Shown piece after piece: positions 26,640 through 35,120 of a stretch of DNA of 64,000 nt (position 1 is its first letter; every line of letters begins with the position of its first letter). A program made the position numbers and the translations under genes. The notes under the pieces are model-generated. The model was not told where the DNA came from and ran no database searches. It worked only from the letters and a program-made list of their open reading frames with translations. This DNA comes from Methylobacter sp. (GTDB taxonomy: Bacteria > Pseudomonadota > Gammaproteobacteria > Methylococcales > Methylomonadaceae), in the NCBI RefSeq assembly GCF_023227905.1, contig NZ_JALOCF010000014.1, positions 1-64,000 on the forward strand. The letters are read 5' to 3'.

Positions 26640-27656
26640 ATGAACACAGACACCCAGCTTACCGACTGGCGCGAGCAAGCGTTACAGTTTGAACAACAAA
26701 TCAACCAAACCGTTATCGGCCTGCAACCTGCGGCCAGGAATATTATCCTGGCCGTTTTTGCCAGAGGCCATGTATTGCTGGAAGGCAATGTCGGCGTAGG
26801 CAAAACCACGCTGCTAAGAGCGGTTGCCCAAGGCTTGGGCGGCGATTATCAGCGCATTGAAGGCACTATCGACCTGATGCCCGCCGACTTGATTTATTAC
26901 ACCTATTTAAACGACCAAGGCCGTCCGTGCGTCGATCCGGGACCTTTGCTGAAACACGGCGACACGCTCGCCACCTTCTTCTTCAACGAAATCAATCGCG
27001 CCCGCCCGCAAGTCCATGCCTTGCTGTTGAGGGCGATGGCCGAACGCAGCATCAACGCCTTTAACCGCGACTATCATTTTCCGCACATCCAAGTTTTTGC
27101 CGACCGCAACCGCGTCGAGAAAGAAGAAACCTTTGAGCTGCCCGCAGCCGCCAAAGACCGCTTTATGATGGAAATCAATATCGACATGCCCGGCGCGGAT
27201 GCTGAACTGGACGAGCTGATGTTCAATCCCCGTTTTCACGATACCGACCAGCTTGTTGCAGGAGTCGCTAACAGCGGCATTTACTACCGGCTCAATGAGC
27301 TGGCACAAACCGTGCAGCAACGCATACAGACCAGTCCCAAACTCCATACTTACGCGCTGGGTTTATGGAAAGCCACGCATCGGCCGCAACAATACGGCAT
27401 TCAATTAAGCGATGTCGAAATGCCGCAATTGTTAATGGCCGGCGCCAGTCCGCGCGGCATGAGTTACTTGGTCCGCGCCGCCAAAACCCGCGCATGGCTG
27501 GAACATAGGGATCATGTCTTGCCGGAAGATTTGCAAGCAGTTTTTCCGGTCTGCATGAGCCATCGGCTGTTTTTAAACCCGATGTATAGCTACAGGAAAG
27601 AACAGCTGTTGCCCGAATTGATCGAGGGGATTTTGGACCAGGTGGCAGCGCCTTAA
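26640..27656 (+). CDS. mxaR: MxaR, MoxR-type AAA+ ATPase
   Basis: A 338-residue cytoplasmic AAA+ ATPase of the MoxR branch, acting with the VWA proteins MxaS, MxaC and MxaL in methanol dehydrogenase maturation and calcium insertion. Walker A is GNVGVGKTT (49-57). Walker B reads FFNEINRARPQ, with Asn where MoxR proteins usually have Asp ahead of Glu. The start is the ATG at 26640; the frame stays open upstream through the palindrome, but that part encodes palindrome sequence and is not family-like. The ribosome binding site is weak. Confidence 0.9.
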   Translation: MNTDTQLTDWREQALQFEQQINQTVIGLQPAARNIILAVFARGHVLLEGNVGVGKTTLLRAVAQGLGGDYQRIEGTIDLMPADLIYYTYLNDQGRPCVDPGPLLKHGDTLATFFFNEINRARPQVHALLLRAMAERSINAFNRDYHFPHIQVFADRNRVEKEETFELPAAAKDRFMMEINIDMPGADAELDELMFNPRFHDTDQLVAGVANSGIYYRLNELAQTVQQRIQTSPKLHTYALGLWKATHRPQQYGIQLSDVEMPQLLMAGASPRGMSYLVRAAKTRAWLEHRDHVLPEDLQAVFPVCMSHRLFLNPMYSYRKEQLLPELIEGILDQVAAP

Positions 27657-27665
27657 TAAAAAAAC

Positions 27666-27737
27666 TTCACCACGAAGACACGAAGGACACGAAGAAAAAA
27701 ATATAAAACTTCGTGCTCTTCGTGTCTTCGTGGTGAA
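27666..27737. repeat. CACCACGAAG-family palindrome between mxaR and mxaS
   Basis: 29-bp arms at 27666-27694 and 27709-27737, beginning TTCACCACGAAGACACGAAG, differ at two positions; the loop is 14 bp of A/T-rich sequence. It is the closest nuclease-free relative of the arms enclosing the GxxExxY gene at 52.9-53.3 kb. Confidence 0.93.
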
Positions 27738-27796
27738 TTAATCGAATATACGGCCATTTCGCCTAATGGCATAAAACGAGAAAAATATCGTACCCC

Positions 27797-28633
27797 ATGA
27801 CCGAAACGCTACATTATCGCCTCCCCTGGCAATCAAGTTCCGTCTATCCCGGCGCGCATCCCGGACAAATGATCGGCGCCGGACAGCTGTTCAAACGCCA
27901 CGAACCGCTGATTGCCAGCCCCGACCCCCGACGAATAGACTTGCGCGCCAGTGTGCTCGACCCGTTTTCGTCGTATCGGGTGCGCGTCTACCAACAGCAA
28001 AGCAGCGTCAACGTCTATCTGCTTGCCGATATGTCGGCATCGATGGGCTATGCCGATAAACAACAAACCCTGCTCCGTTTTTTACTGACCGCCGCCCATT
28101 CGGCTTTCGATTACGGCGACAAATTCGGCTTTATCGGCTGCACCGGGCGTATCGAGCATCGCTGGCTGCTTCCCGCCGGTCAACACTGGGGACGGGTATC
28201 GGCACTGGCAAAACAACTGGAAGGCCTTAGCTTTAGCGGCAACGCAAAAGGACTTCAAAATGCGGTAGCCTTTCTGCCTGCCGAGCGCTCGCTGGTATTT
28301 TTATTGTCCGACTGCCATTTTCCGCTGCCTCAGTTGCACGCCGTATTAGGCTCGCTACAGGCTCACGATGTGATCCCGCTGGTGCTATGGAATCAGGACG
28401 AATACGCGGCCTTGCCCAATTGGGGCCTTATTTCTTTCCAGGACATGGAAAACCATGCGACCCGCACGCTGTTCATGCGTCCGGCCTTGCGGCAAAAAAT
28501 AGTCGCCACCTACCGGCAACGCCAACACGACCTGAAACATATCTTCAGGGCCTTTGGCAATGAGCCGTTGTTTATTACCGAAGGCTACAACACCCAAACC
28601 ATTAATCGTCATTTGCAGCAGAGGGTCGCATGA
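27797..28633 (+). CDS. mxaS: MxaS, DUF58/VWA-like maturation protein
   Basis: A 278-residue protein of the DUF58 type that partners MoxR ATPases. LLADMSASMG contains a metal-binding DxSxS motif (Asp78, Ser80, Ser82), and the following SDCHFPLPQL fits the VWA fold. No signal or transmembrane segment is visible, so it is probably cytoplasmic beside MxaR. Its TGA overlaps the mxaA ATG (ATGA), starting the coupled block mxaSACK. A palindrome separates it from mxaR. Confidence 0.9.
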   Translation: MTETLHYRLPWQSSSVYPGAHPGQMIGAGQLFKRHEPLIASPDPRRIDLRASVLDPFSSYRVRVYQQQSSVNVYLLADMSASMGYADKQQTLLRFLLTAAHSAFDYGDKFGFIGCTGRIEHRWLLPAGQHWGRVSALAKQLEGLSFSGNAKGLQNAVAFLPAERSLVFLLSDCHFPLPQLHAVLGSLQAHDVIPLVLWNQDEYAALPNWGLISFQDMENHATRTLFMRPALRQKIVATYRQRQHDLKHIFRAFGNEPLFITEGYNTQTINRHLQQRVA

Positions 28634-29505
28634 GAATCCTGTTCATCCTGGTGTTGTCGCTGCTGGGCTGTTCCGGCTCGATCGACGAGCCGGCCAGCTA
28701 TTTTAACGTCGAAACGCCGCGCCCTTTCGGTTACGTTAACGGCGATGAAATCCCCCAACGCATCGTGATCGAAACCCGCTCGGGCATCAGTTTGCAACCC
28801 GGCAGCTTACCCGCCAAAGGCCAAATCAACCGTTGGCTTAACCTGAATCAGGTCACGGTCAAACAAAGCGGGCAGCATTATCAAATCGACTTGCTGTACC
28901 AGGTTTTTTACGCGCCGCTGGAGGTTAAATCGTTAACCCTGCCCGGCTTTACCGTGCAGCTCAGCCAGGGCGAAAAAAGCATCAGCCAAAACGTCCCCGC
29001 CTGGACTTTTACGCTGTCCCCGCTCAGGGAGTTGATCGCGCGCCAAAGCGAACAAGGCGAATACATGCGCCCCGACATCCAGCCGCCGTTATTAACAAAT
29101 ACCCATGCCTTGTACGGCTTGTCCGCCGGCCTGAGCGTTGCCGTACTGATAGCAGTCTATCTGGGCTATTTATACGGATGCTTTCCCGGCATGCCGCGGC
29201 GCACCGTGTTTAAACGGGCATTACGCAAACTGGCGGGACTGTCCAAAGCCGACATGGAACAAGCCTTGACCGTTGTTCATCAGGCCTTGAACAGCCTCAA
29301 CGGACAGCCGCTGTTTGCTAACCGCCTGAGCGATTTTTACCGGCGCAATCCGCAGTATCTGCAAATAAACGCCCAATTGCTTTGGTTTTTCACCTACTCC
29401 AATCGTTACTTTTTTTCCGACGGCATGATTGTTGTCGCGCAGGATTTACAACAACTAAAAGACCTCTGCGAACAATGCCGGAAAATCGAGCGGGGCAGCC
29501 GATGA
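28630..29505 (+). CDS. mxaA: MxaA, methanol dehydrogenase calcium-insertion factor
   Basis: A 291-residue protein required, with MxaK and MxaL, for calcium insertion into methanol dehydrogenase in Methylobacterium. The N-terminus has a lipoprotein-like signal (LSLLGCSGS), followed by a beta-rich periplasmic region. A transmembrane helix lies at about residues 158-185 (GLSAGLSVAVLIAVYLGY), and the rest forms a cytoplasmic helical domain. It overlaps mxaS and mxaC by four bases each, implying translational coupling. Confidence 0.88.
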   Translation: MRILFILVLSLLGCSGSIDEPASYFNVETPRPFGYVNGDEIPQRIVIETRSGISLQPGSLPAKGQINRWLNLNQVTVKQSGQHYQIDLLYQVFYAPLEVKSLTLPGFTVQLSQGEKSISQNVPAWTFTLSPLRELIARQSEQGEYMRPDIQPPLLTNTHALYGLSAGLSVAVLIAVYLGYLYGCFPGMPRRTVFKRALRKLAGLSKADMEQALTVVHQALNSLNGQPLFANRLSDFYRRNPQYLQINAQLLWFFTYSNRYFFSDGMIVVAQDLQQLKDLCEQCRKIERGSR

Positions 29506-30482
29506 ATTTGGCGGTTAATACCCCTTGGGCTTTGACAGGCCTGCTGCTCACCCTGTTGCCGCTGTTCAATAGCGGCATGCGTACCAGCCCCGCGCCGTGG
29601 ACGGCGTTGATACCCGGCGACACGCTGTCGGTTTTTATCGTCTGTTGTTTACGGCTATGCGCCATGGCGGCCATCGCTGGACTGGTGCTGGGCATGGCGG
29701 GCCTGCATCGCACCGAACAAAGCCGGGAAAGGATCGGTCACGGCGCGCATATCGTGTTATTGCTCGATCGCAGCAGCAGCATGGATAACACCTTTGCAGG
29801 ACGCGCACCGAACGGTGTTGAGGAATCCAAAGCCACGGCCGCACGGCGGTTATTGACCGATTTTGTCAAACAACGGCAAACCGATTTAATCGGGGTCGCG
29901 GAATATAGCACCTCACCCTTGTTTGTAATGCCGCTGACCGAAAACAAAAACGCGGTACAGGCGGCGATTGCCGCGACCGCGACACCGGCGCTGGGTTTTA
30001 CCCATGTCAGCAAAGGCTTGGGCATGGCTATCTCATTTTTCGAACAACAACCGGTCACCGGCTCACGTATCGTGCTGCTGGTTTCGGACGGGGCGGCGGC
30101 AATCGATCACGACAGCGAACAGAAATTGCGCGAATGGTTTAAACAACAGCAAGTCCGCCTGTACTGGATTTTCCTGCGCACTGCAGGCAGCCCCGGCATT
30201 TTCGATCAGCCTGAAGACAGCCGGGACGATAATGCCCAAGCCATGCCCGAACTGTATCTGCACAAGTTTTTCCTGGGGCTCGGCAGCCCCTATCAGGCTT
30301 ATGAAGCGGAAAGCCCGGACGCGTTAAAGCAGGCGATTGCCGACATCAACCAGTTGGAAAACCTGCCGATGCACTATTTCGAACGCATCCCCAAACAGGA
30401 CTTGTCGGCAGCCTGCTACAACGTAGCGGCCTTCTTGCTGCTGGTTCTGCTGGGCGTTAAATTTTTTGAGGTCAAACGATGA
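29502..30482 (+). CDS. mxaC: MxaC, membrane VWA protein
   Basis: A 326-residue protein with N-terminal hydrophobic segments (residues 10-25 and 42-68), a von Willebrand factor A domain and a C-terminal transmembrane helix (AFLLLVLLGVKFF). The metal-ion site motif is DRSSS (89-93). This BatA-like layout is usual for VWA partners of MoxR ATPases. The start is the ATG overlapping the mxaA stop; an open extension upstream is out of register with the family. Probably assists calcium insertion into MxaFI. Confidence 0.9.
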   Translation: MNLAVNTPWALTGLLLTLLPLFNSGMRTSPAPWTALIPGDTLSVFIVCCLRLCAMAAIAGLVLGMAGLHRTEQSRERIGHGAHIVLLLDRSSSMDNTFAGRAPNGVEESKATAARRLLTDFVKQRQTDLIGVAEYSTSPLFVMPLTENKNAVQAAIAATATPALGFTHVSKGLGMAISFFEQQPVTGSRIVLLVSDGAAAIDHDSEQKLREWFKQQQVRLYWIFLRTAGSPGIFDQPEDSRDDNAQAMPELYLHKFFLGLGSPYQAYEAESPDALKQAIADINQLENLPMHYFERIPKQDLSAACYNVAAFLLLVLLGVKFFEVKR

Positions 30483-31039
30483 TAAGAACGATCAGGCATA
30501 TAACGCTGTGGGCCGCGTTGGCGCTCAGTTTAGCGGCTTTCGTTTACAGCGCCGGCGCGTTGTATGGCATCCATCAAAACAATGACTTAATCCGGCAATT
30601 GGTTTCGGGCAAGGATGTGGCCGTTAATAAAGTGATTGGCGGCGAGCCGGAACTGAGACTGGCGCGGGCTTTTTATTTTAAACAAAAACACCGCTACGAC
30701 GAGGCCTTGTCGACCCTGAGTCTGATTATGAACAAAGGCGACCGGAACTTCCAGGCCAAAGTCCGCTACAACCTCGGTAACCTGTATCTGGAGCAAGCCA
30801 TACAGCAGGCCTTAGCCATGAATATCAACGAAGCAATGCCTTTGGCCGGATTGGCGAAACAGGCCTACCGGCAGTCTTTGGCGTTAAACAGCAGAGACTG
30901 GGATGCCAAATACAACCTTGAAGTCGCCATGCGTTTACTGCCGGAAATGGACAGGGGCGACATGCCGGACGACGAACCCACACAGCAGAAATCTCAGTTG
31001 TGGACGACAGTGCCGGGGTTTCCGCGTGGGTTGCCTTGA
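30479..31039 (+). CDS. mxaK: MxaK, TPR-like membrane protein
   Basis: A 186-residue protein needed for calcium insertion into methanol dehydrogenase. It has one N-terminal transmembrane segment (about residues 9-30) and a helical repeat region (ARAFYFKQKHRYDEAL, then VRYNLGNLYLEQA) resembling TPR units. It ends in TTVPGFPRGLP, which I recall as conserved. The start overlaps the mxaC stop. A compound palindrome of about 140 bp follows before mxaL. Confidence 0.88.
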   Translation: MIRTIRHITLWAALALSLAAFVYSAGALYGIHQNNDLIRQLVSGKDVAVNKVIGGEPELRLARAFYFKQKHRYDEALSTLSLIMNKGDRNFQAKVRYNLGNLYLEQAIQQALAMNINEAMPLAGLAKQAYRQSLALNSRDWDAKYNLEVAMRLLPEMDRGDMPDDEPTQQKSQLWTTVPGFPRGLP

Positions 31040-31057
31040 GTTTAGATATTTTTCCAT

Positions 31058-31197
31058 CTCGTTCCCACGCGCCGCGTGGGAACGCAGTCAAGGCGCGCTG
31101 CGCCGCGAATCACGGTCAACATATAGAAATACGCATTGCACAAATACGGGACGCAGCGCGTCCGGCACGGCATTCCCACGCGGCGCGTGGGAACGAG
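31058..31197. repeat. Compound GTTCCCACGC palindromes between mxaK and mxaL
   Basis: Two copies of the CGTTCCCACGC stem (about 31058-31084 and 31170-31197) sit in mirrored orientation around a centre with further stems (GGCGCGCTGCGCC; ACGCAGCGCGT). The whole 140 bp is a palindrome of palindromes. The last bases, ACGAGGAA, supply the purine-rich ribosome binding site of mxaL. Confidence 0.88.
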
Positions 31198-31206
31198 GAA
31201 AAAACA

Positions 31207-32187
31207 ATGAGCAAAACATTAAAAGATTATCGAACCTGGTGCCTGCTGCTGGCGGTTTTAGCGATGCTGGTGCTGTTCCTATACCCCAGCAAGCAACAAA
31301 AAACGCCAACCTACAACTACACCTTTATTATCGACATCACCCGCAGCATGAATGCGACCGACTACCAACAAGACAACCAAGCCGTCAGCCGCCTGCATTT
31401 TGTTAAGCAAACTTTGCGCGAACTGTTGCAAAAACTGCCTTGCGAATCCAAAGTCGGCCTGGGCCTGTTTACCGAAAGGCGCTCAACCCTGTTATTCGAG
31501 CCGCTGGAAGTTTGTTCGGCGTACACGGAAATAGACACCGCCATCAGCAAAGTCGACTGGCGCATGGCCTGGGCGGCAGACAGCAATATCGCCAAAGGTC
31601 TGCTGAGTACGCTGGAAATGCTCAAAAAAAGCGACAGTTCGGTGATCTTCATTACCGACGGCCAGGAAGCGCCGCCCGTTAATCCCAATTACCCAACCGA
31701 TTTTTCCACGATAAAGGGACAAGCAAAAGGCATGATTATCGGCGTCGGCGGCTTGCAGGCTGTGCCTATCCCCAAGTTTGACAGCCTGGGCAAACAAACC
31801 GGATTTTATGCCCAGGGCGACGTACCGCACCGCTCTTCGTTCGGGCAATCCAATTTAGACCCGTCGCAAATCAAAGGCTACAACGCACGCAACGCCCCGT
31901 TCGGCAACGAAGCCGCCACAGGCAACGAGCATTTAAGCGCTTTACATGAAACCTATTTGGAAAACCTGGGTGCCGAATCCGGTTTGGCTTACGCCCGCTT
32001 AACCGACTTGCAAAACCTGAGCCTGGCATTACAAAACCCTAAACTGGCGACTGAAAAAATTGTACAGACCGATATTCGCTGGCAACCGGCCTTGTTGGCA
32101 TTACTGATGCTCAGCCTCGTCTATCTGCCGAGAGTCTATCTATTCCGTCGATTTTTTTCGCTGATTCCCAAGCTCCAGAGACTGTGA
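31207..32187 (+). CDS. mxaL: MxaL, membrane VWA protein
   Basis: A 326-residue BatB-like protein: N-terminal transmembrane segment (about 11-27), VWA domain with the metal motif DITRS (43-47, a DxTxS-like variant), and a C-terminal transmembrane helix (ALLALLMLSLVYLP). It acts with MxaA and MxaK in calcium insertion. The start is the ATG after GAGGA at 31193-31198, which lies in the repeat's right end. The open frame upstream is merely translated palindrome. Last recognised mxa gene of the operon. Confidence 0.9.
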   Translation: MSKTLKDYRTWCLLLAVLAMLVLFLYPSKQQKTPTYNYTFIIDITRSMNATDYQQDNQAVSRLHFVKQTLRELLQKLPCESKVGLGLFTERRSTLLFEPLEVCSAYTEIDTAISKVDWRMAWAADSNIAKGLLSTLEMLKKSDSSVIFITDGQEAPPVNPNYPTDFSTIKGQAKGMIIGVGGLQAVPIPKFDSLGKQTGFYAQGDVPHRSSFGQSNLDPSQIKGYNARNAPFGNEAATGNEHLSALHETYLENLGAESGLAYARLTDLQNLSLALQNPKLATEKIVQTDIRWQPALLALLMLSLVYLPRVYLFRRFFSLIPKLQRL

Positions 32188-32218
32188 AAGTATTCGTTTT
32201 AGAACAAAAGCAAAAGCA

Positions 32219-32334
32219 TTACACCACGAAGGCATGAAGGACACGAAGTTTTCAATACATTGAGTTTAAATAATTATTTTTCCTTCATGATCTTCGTATC
32301 GCCTAAAGGCGCCTACTGTTGGCTTCGTGGTGAA
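32219..32334. repeat. CACCACGAAG-family palindrome with inner GCGCCTAC module
   Basis: The left arm (32219-32248) and right arm (32281-32334) pair except that the right arm carries an additional 23 bp (32300-32322) beginning CGCCTAAAGGCGCCTACTG. The same extra module occurs in the copies at 36.7 and 50.6 kb and, in part, in the unrelated palindrome at 48.7 kb. Confidence 0.88.
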
Positions 32335-32430
32335 TAGGTTTTTAAAATGATTTTGATAATACTTTTACAGTCTCTCCAGCTTGGGCGTCGGTAACCGCCT
32401 TTCGTTATCCATTCTCTTGAGAAATCATCC

Positions 32431-32949
32431 ATGAACAAACAGAACCTGCTATCAACTCATAATCTTTTTACGCTACGTTTACTTTTGTCGGTGCTCGGTG
32501 CCTACATCGGCTATACCTATCGGCATACCAGCCACGATTATTGGTTTGCGATGATGTTCCTGTTTACCGCTATCGCCATCACTCCCGGCTATTATCGATT
32601 CAAGCAGCATGGCGATAACCTCAAAGCGCTTATCGAGCGGCTGCTGCATTGGTCAGGCGGCTTGTGCGCGGGCATTGTGATTTACGCCTACCACAATTCA
32701 GGAAGAATATTTCACGAAGAAGCCGGTTTGATCGTGCTGTTAATACTGGCGTTAACGACTTATCTGGATGGCATAAAAAGAGGCTGGCGCTGTATTTTTG
32801 CCGGGTTATTCCTGGGCCTGATAACTGTTTGCGTCGCATATTTCGATAGTTACATCTGGCAGCTAATGGTACTTGCGGCCGTTGCGGTTATTTACAGTCG
32901 TTACCACCAATTCGATGACGACGCGCAGGCGGATACCGGCCTTTTGTAG
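32431..32949 (+). CDS. Small integral membrane protein, unknown
   Basis: A 172-residue protein with about five hydrophobic helices (around residues 12-28, 38-52, 70-88, 94-112 and 118-160) and a short acidic tail. I do not recognise the family. It follows mxaL on the same strand after 243 bp containing a palindrome, so it may be co-transcribed with the mxa genes or be independent. There is no signal peptide, cofactor motif or conserved charged pair within the membrane that would suggest a function. Confidence 0.6.
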   Translation: MNKQNLLSTHNLFTLRLLLSVLGAYIGYTYRHTSHDYWFAMMFLFTAIAITPGYYRFKQHGDNLKALIERLLHWSGGLCAGIVIYAYHNSGRIFHEEAGLIVLLILALTTYLDGIKRGWRCIFAGLFLGLITVCVAYFDSYIWQLMVLAAVAVIYSRYHQFDDDAQADTGLL

Positions 32950-32996
32950 CAATCGCGCGAAAGGAGACGGTGAAGCGATCTGTAAGCGGGCGGCAG

Positions 32997-33025
32997 ACCT
33001 TCCAGGTTTTTAAAACCTGGAAGGT
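32997..33025. repeat. CCTTCCAGGTTTT palindrome
   Basis: ACCTTCCAGGTTTT faces AAAACCTGGAAGGT with a one-base centre: 14-bp perfect arms. It could stop transcription of the upstream membrane protein gene, though no T-run follows. The remaining sequence to 33126 holds nothing recognisable. Confidence 0.85.
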
Positions 33026-33126
33026 TTAACCCGCATCTCCCAAGTAAAGCGCCGCGAATATAGAAAATCGGTGCATATTCATCATCCCAGTGTGAAACGA
33101 CAAATCAATCATCCTGGAAGTCTTAT

Positions 33127-33305
33127 TTTGTAACTATTCAGCCACACATGCACACTAAAGAGAGGTAAAAGGCGAAAGGCAAAGGGCAAAGGGCAAAGGG
33201 CAAAAATAGCTTGCATTGATGTTTAAGAATTTTTTCAATTTTTCGCCTTTCGCCTTTCGCCTTATCTGTTTAATCCGTGTTGATCTGTGGCTGAATAGTT
33301 ACAAA
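33127..33305. repeat. 179-bp element: 20-bp perfect inverted ends with heptamer arms inside
   Basis: TTTGTAACTATTCAGCCACA (33127-33146) is exactly complementary to 33286-33305. Inside are heptamer arms: AAAGGGC-type units at about 33166-33205 and TTCGCCT-type units at about 33240-33263, with an AT-rich centre. It is the only copy in the window where the heptamer hairpin is clearly bounded by long inverted ends, so it probably shows the full element. Confidence 0.92.
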
Positions 33306-33366
33306 TGTTGTTAACCGGTCTACTGGACAACACAAAAAACCTCCCAACAGCCAACGGCAAACCGAT

Positions 33367-34959
33367 TCAATAATACACCCTGAACGACCGCTGTATTTGC
33401 TCAAACTCATACAGATAAGGCTGTGCCACGTCGTGATTGGCGGCTACGACCAGTAAATCATGGGAAAAAACCGAGGTGTTGTACCAGTTGAAACTGCCTT
33501 CTATAACGATATAGTCGTCAATAATGCAATATTTGGAATGGACCGGGGAATACGGCACTGGATGGTCGTCTTGCCCGTAAATCAAACCTACCGGAATACC
33601 GGCATGCTTTAACCGGTCTACTGTTGGCAACAATGGCCGATTCAGTTCATCGTGCATCGACCGTTCTATACCGACACGGCCCTGTCTGGCAAGATGGCCG
33701 TTCAGTAAAATATGCACATAGACGCCTCGGTTCTTGGCATGTATCAATGCATTGACCACGCTATCATGATGATCTCCCAACAAATCGCCAATCAAAAACA
33801 ATGACACCTTGATCGAATGCCGGGCGCGGTGTATTTCCGCCAATATGGCATGATGAGGACGATAGGGCTTGCCGTTAAGCATGACGTGCCGACCGAAGGT
33901 ATAAAGCAAGTTGAAATGGCTTAATGGATCAATACCGTATTTTTGAATGACGCCGCCGCGCTGGCTTTGAAAGATGTTATCCAACAGACGGCAGATGCCT
34001 TTGGAGTGGAAGGTCATGCCCGATTCCCAATTAGCCCACCAGCGATCGAAAGTGATATTGAATGAACCCAGTATGCTGTCTTCGTCATTAAAAATGATGA
34101 ATTTGGTGTGCATATCCGGTTCCACTTCGATCAGGTGATGCTTGGGACTGCAAAAAACGCCGATCAATTCAACCCGCGAACGCTTCAATCGCGCATAGTT
34201 TTGGCTGTTGGTCAGGGTCATTTTGCGCCAATCAACGATGCACTGCACCAATACCCCCTGGTCGCTGGCGCTTAGCAAATGGGTAATAAAATCATGGTCG
34301 TCAATGCAATCCACGCTGACTTTTATCGTGCATAAGCGCCCCGGATGCTCGTGCTTGCAGCGGATTACCTTGTCGATAAGGTCGTGAATATAACGCTTGG
34401 GGTGATAAGGATGGTGCTGCTGCCCCTTGGTGAATTTGGGCACCAGTTGCAAGGCTTCAAAATGATGGTTATACCAATCCACATCGCTCTGTAATTCGCC
34501 GGCATTCAACTCATGAGTCCGGTAACTGCTGGGGGTTGCCCAATCCCCGGTAATTTTTCGATACTGCGCTTGGTCACCCTGAATCTGGTGCCAGTCCATA
34601 AAGATATATTCGTTCTGGGAGGCGATCGAGCGCTCATCCAGATGCACAATAAAGGCGAACTTAATGCAGTTAATTTGGCCGAAGTTGTTTGAAAACGGGT
34701 GAATATAAAAGTCCCGCGTAGAGCGTTTGTGACAGTCCCAATGAATATCATAAGCATCGGTATCGACGATGTAGGTTTCGCATACCGCATCGCGGTAGAC
34801 TTTTAAGATAACCTTGACATTAGCCTGAACGCCGTAAAACACATCAAAATCTATTTTTCCCCAGCGGATGTAGAATTTGTCATTAAAATCGTTCACTCTT
34901 TGAAAAGAACCGCCCAGGTTGCCATGAATGGGCGAAGCGTAGTGTTCAGCTATCTGCAT
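33367..34959 (-). CDS. Phospholipase D-like protein with N-terminal beta domain
   Basis: A 530-residue protein with a PLD-type C-terminal half. The second HKD motif is canonical (HSKYCIIDD, then EGSFNW). The first, HTKFIIFNDED, has Asn where the Asp should be, with acidic residues just after. The N-terminal 150 residues are beta-rich and unassigned. PLD proteins cleave phosphodiesters in lipids or nucleic acids. The start is the ATG at 34959 with GGAGAT eight bases upstream; a TTG 39 bases further 5' lacks one. No signal peptide. It lies 115 bp from the CBM21-like/EEP gene on the same strand. Confidence 0.8.
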   Translation of the reverse strand: MQIAEHYASPIHGNLGGSFQRVNDFNDKFYIRWGKIDFDVFYGVQANVKVILKVYRDAVCETYIVDTDAYDIHWDCHKRSTRDFYIHPFSNNFGQINCIKFAFIVHLDERSIASQNEYIFMDWHQIQGDQAQYRKITGDWATPSSYRTHELNAGELQSDVDWYNHHFEALQLVPKFTKGQQHHPYHPKRYIHDLIDKVIRCKHEHPGRLCTIKVSVDCIDDHDFITHLLSASDQGVLVQCIVDWRKMTLTNSQNYARLKRSRVELIGVFCSPKHHLIEVEPDMHTKFIIFNDEDSILGSFNITFDRWWANWESGMTFHSKGICRLLDNIFQSQRGGVIQKYGIDPLSHFNLLYTFGRHVMLNGKPYRPHHAILAEIHRARHSIKVSLFLIGDLLGDHHDSVVNALIHAKNRGVYVHILLNGHLARQGRVGIERSMHDELNRPLLPTVDRLKHAGIPVGLIYGQDDHPVPYSPVHSKYCIIDDYIVIEGSFNWYNTSVFSHDLLVVAANHDVAQPYLYEFEQIQRSFRVYY

Positions 34960-35073
34960 AGGTTTATCTCCATAAGGGTAAAGACTTGTAGCTTGCAATT
35001 TTGTCTCATGTCCATGCGCTGCTTAAGACTAGCGCTCCCATCTTTAATACATAAGGTCTCTGTGGAACATTGC

Positions 35074-35116
35074 GGAGTGCAGGCTTCGCCTGCCTGGCAG
35101 GCGAAGCCTGCACTCC
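35074..35116. repeat. 43-bp perfect palindrome between the EEP and PLD genes
   Basis: Twenty-one-base arms starting GGAGTGCAGGCTTCGCC pair without mismatch around a single T. The outer ends match those of the nested element at 48694-48916. Confidence 0.95.
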
Positions 35117-35120
35117 TGTT

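Noticed and set aside
31000..31206. N-terminal extension of mxaL in the same frame
   Set aside because: It translates the palindromic repeat and lacks the membrane start seen from the ATG at 31207, which has its own GAGGA site.
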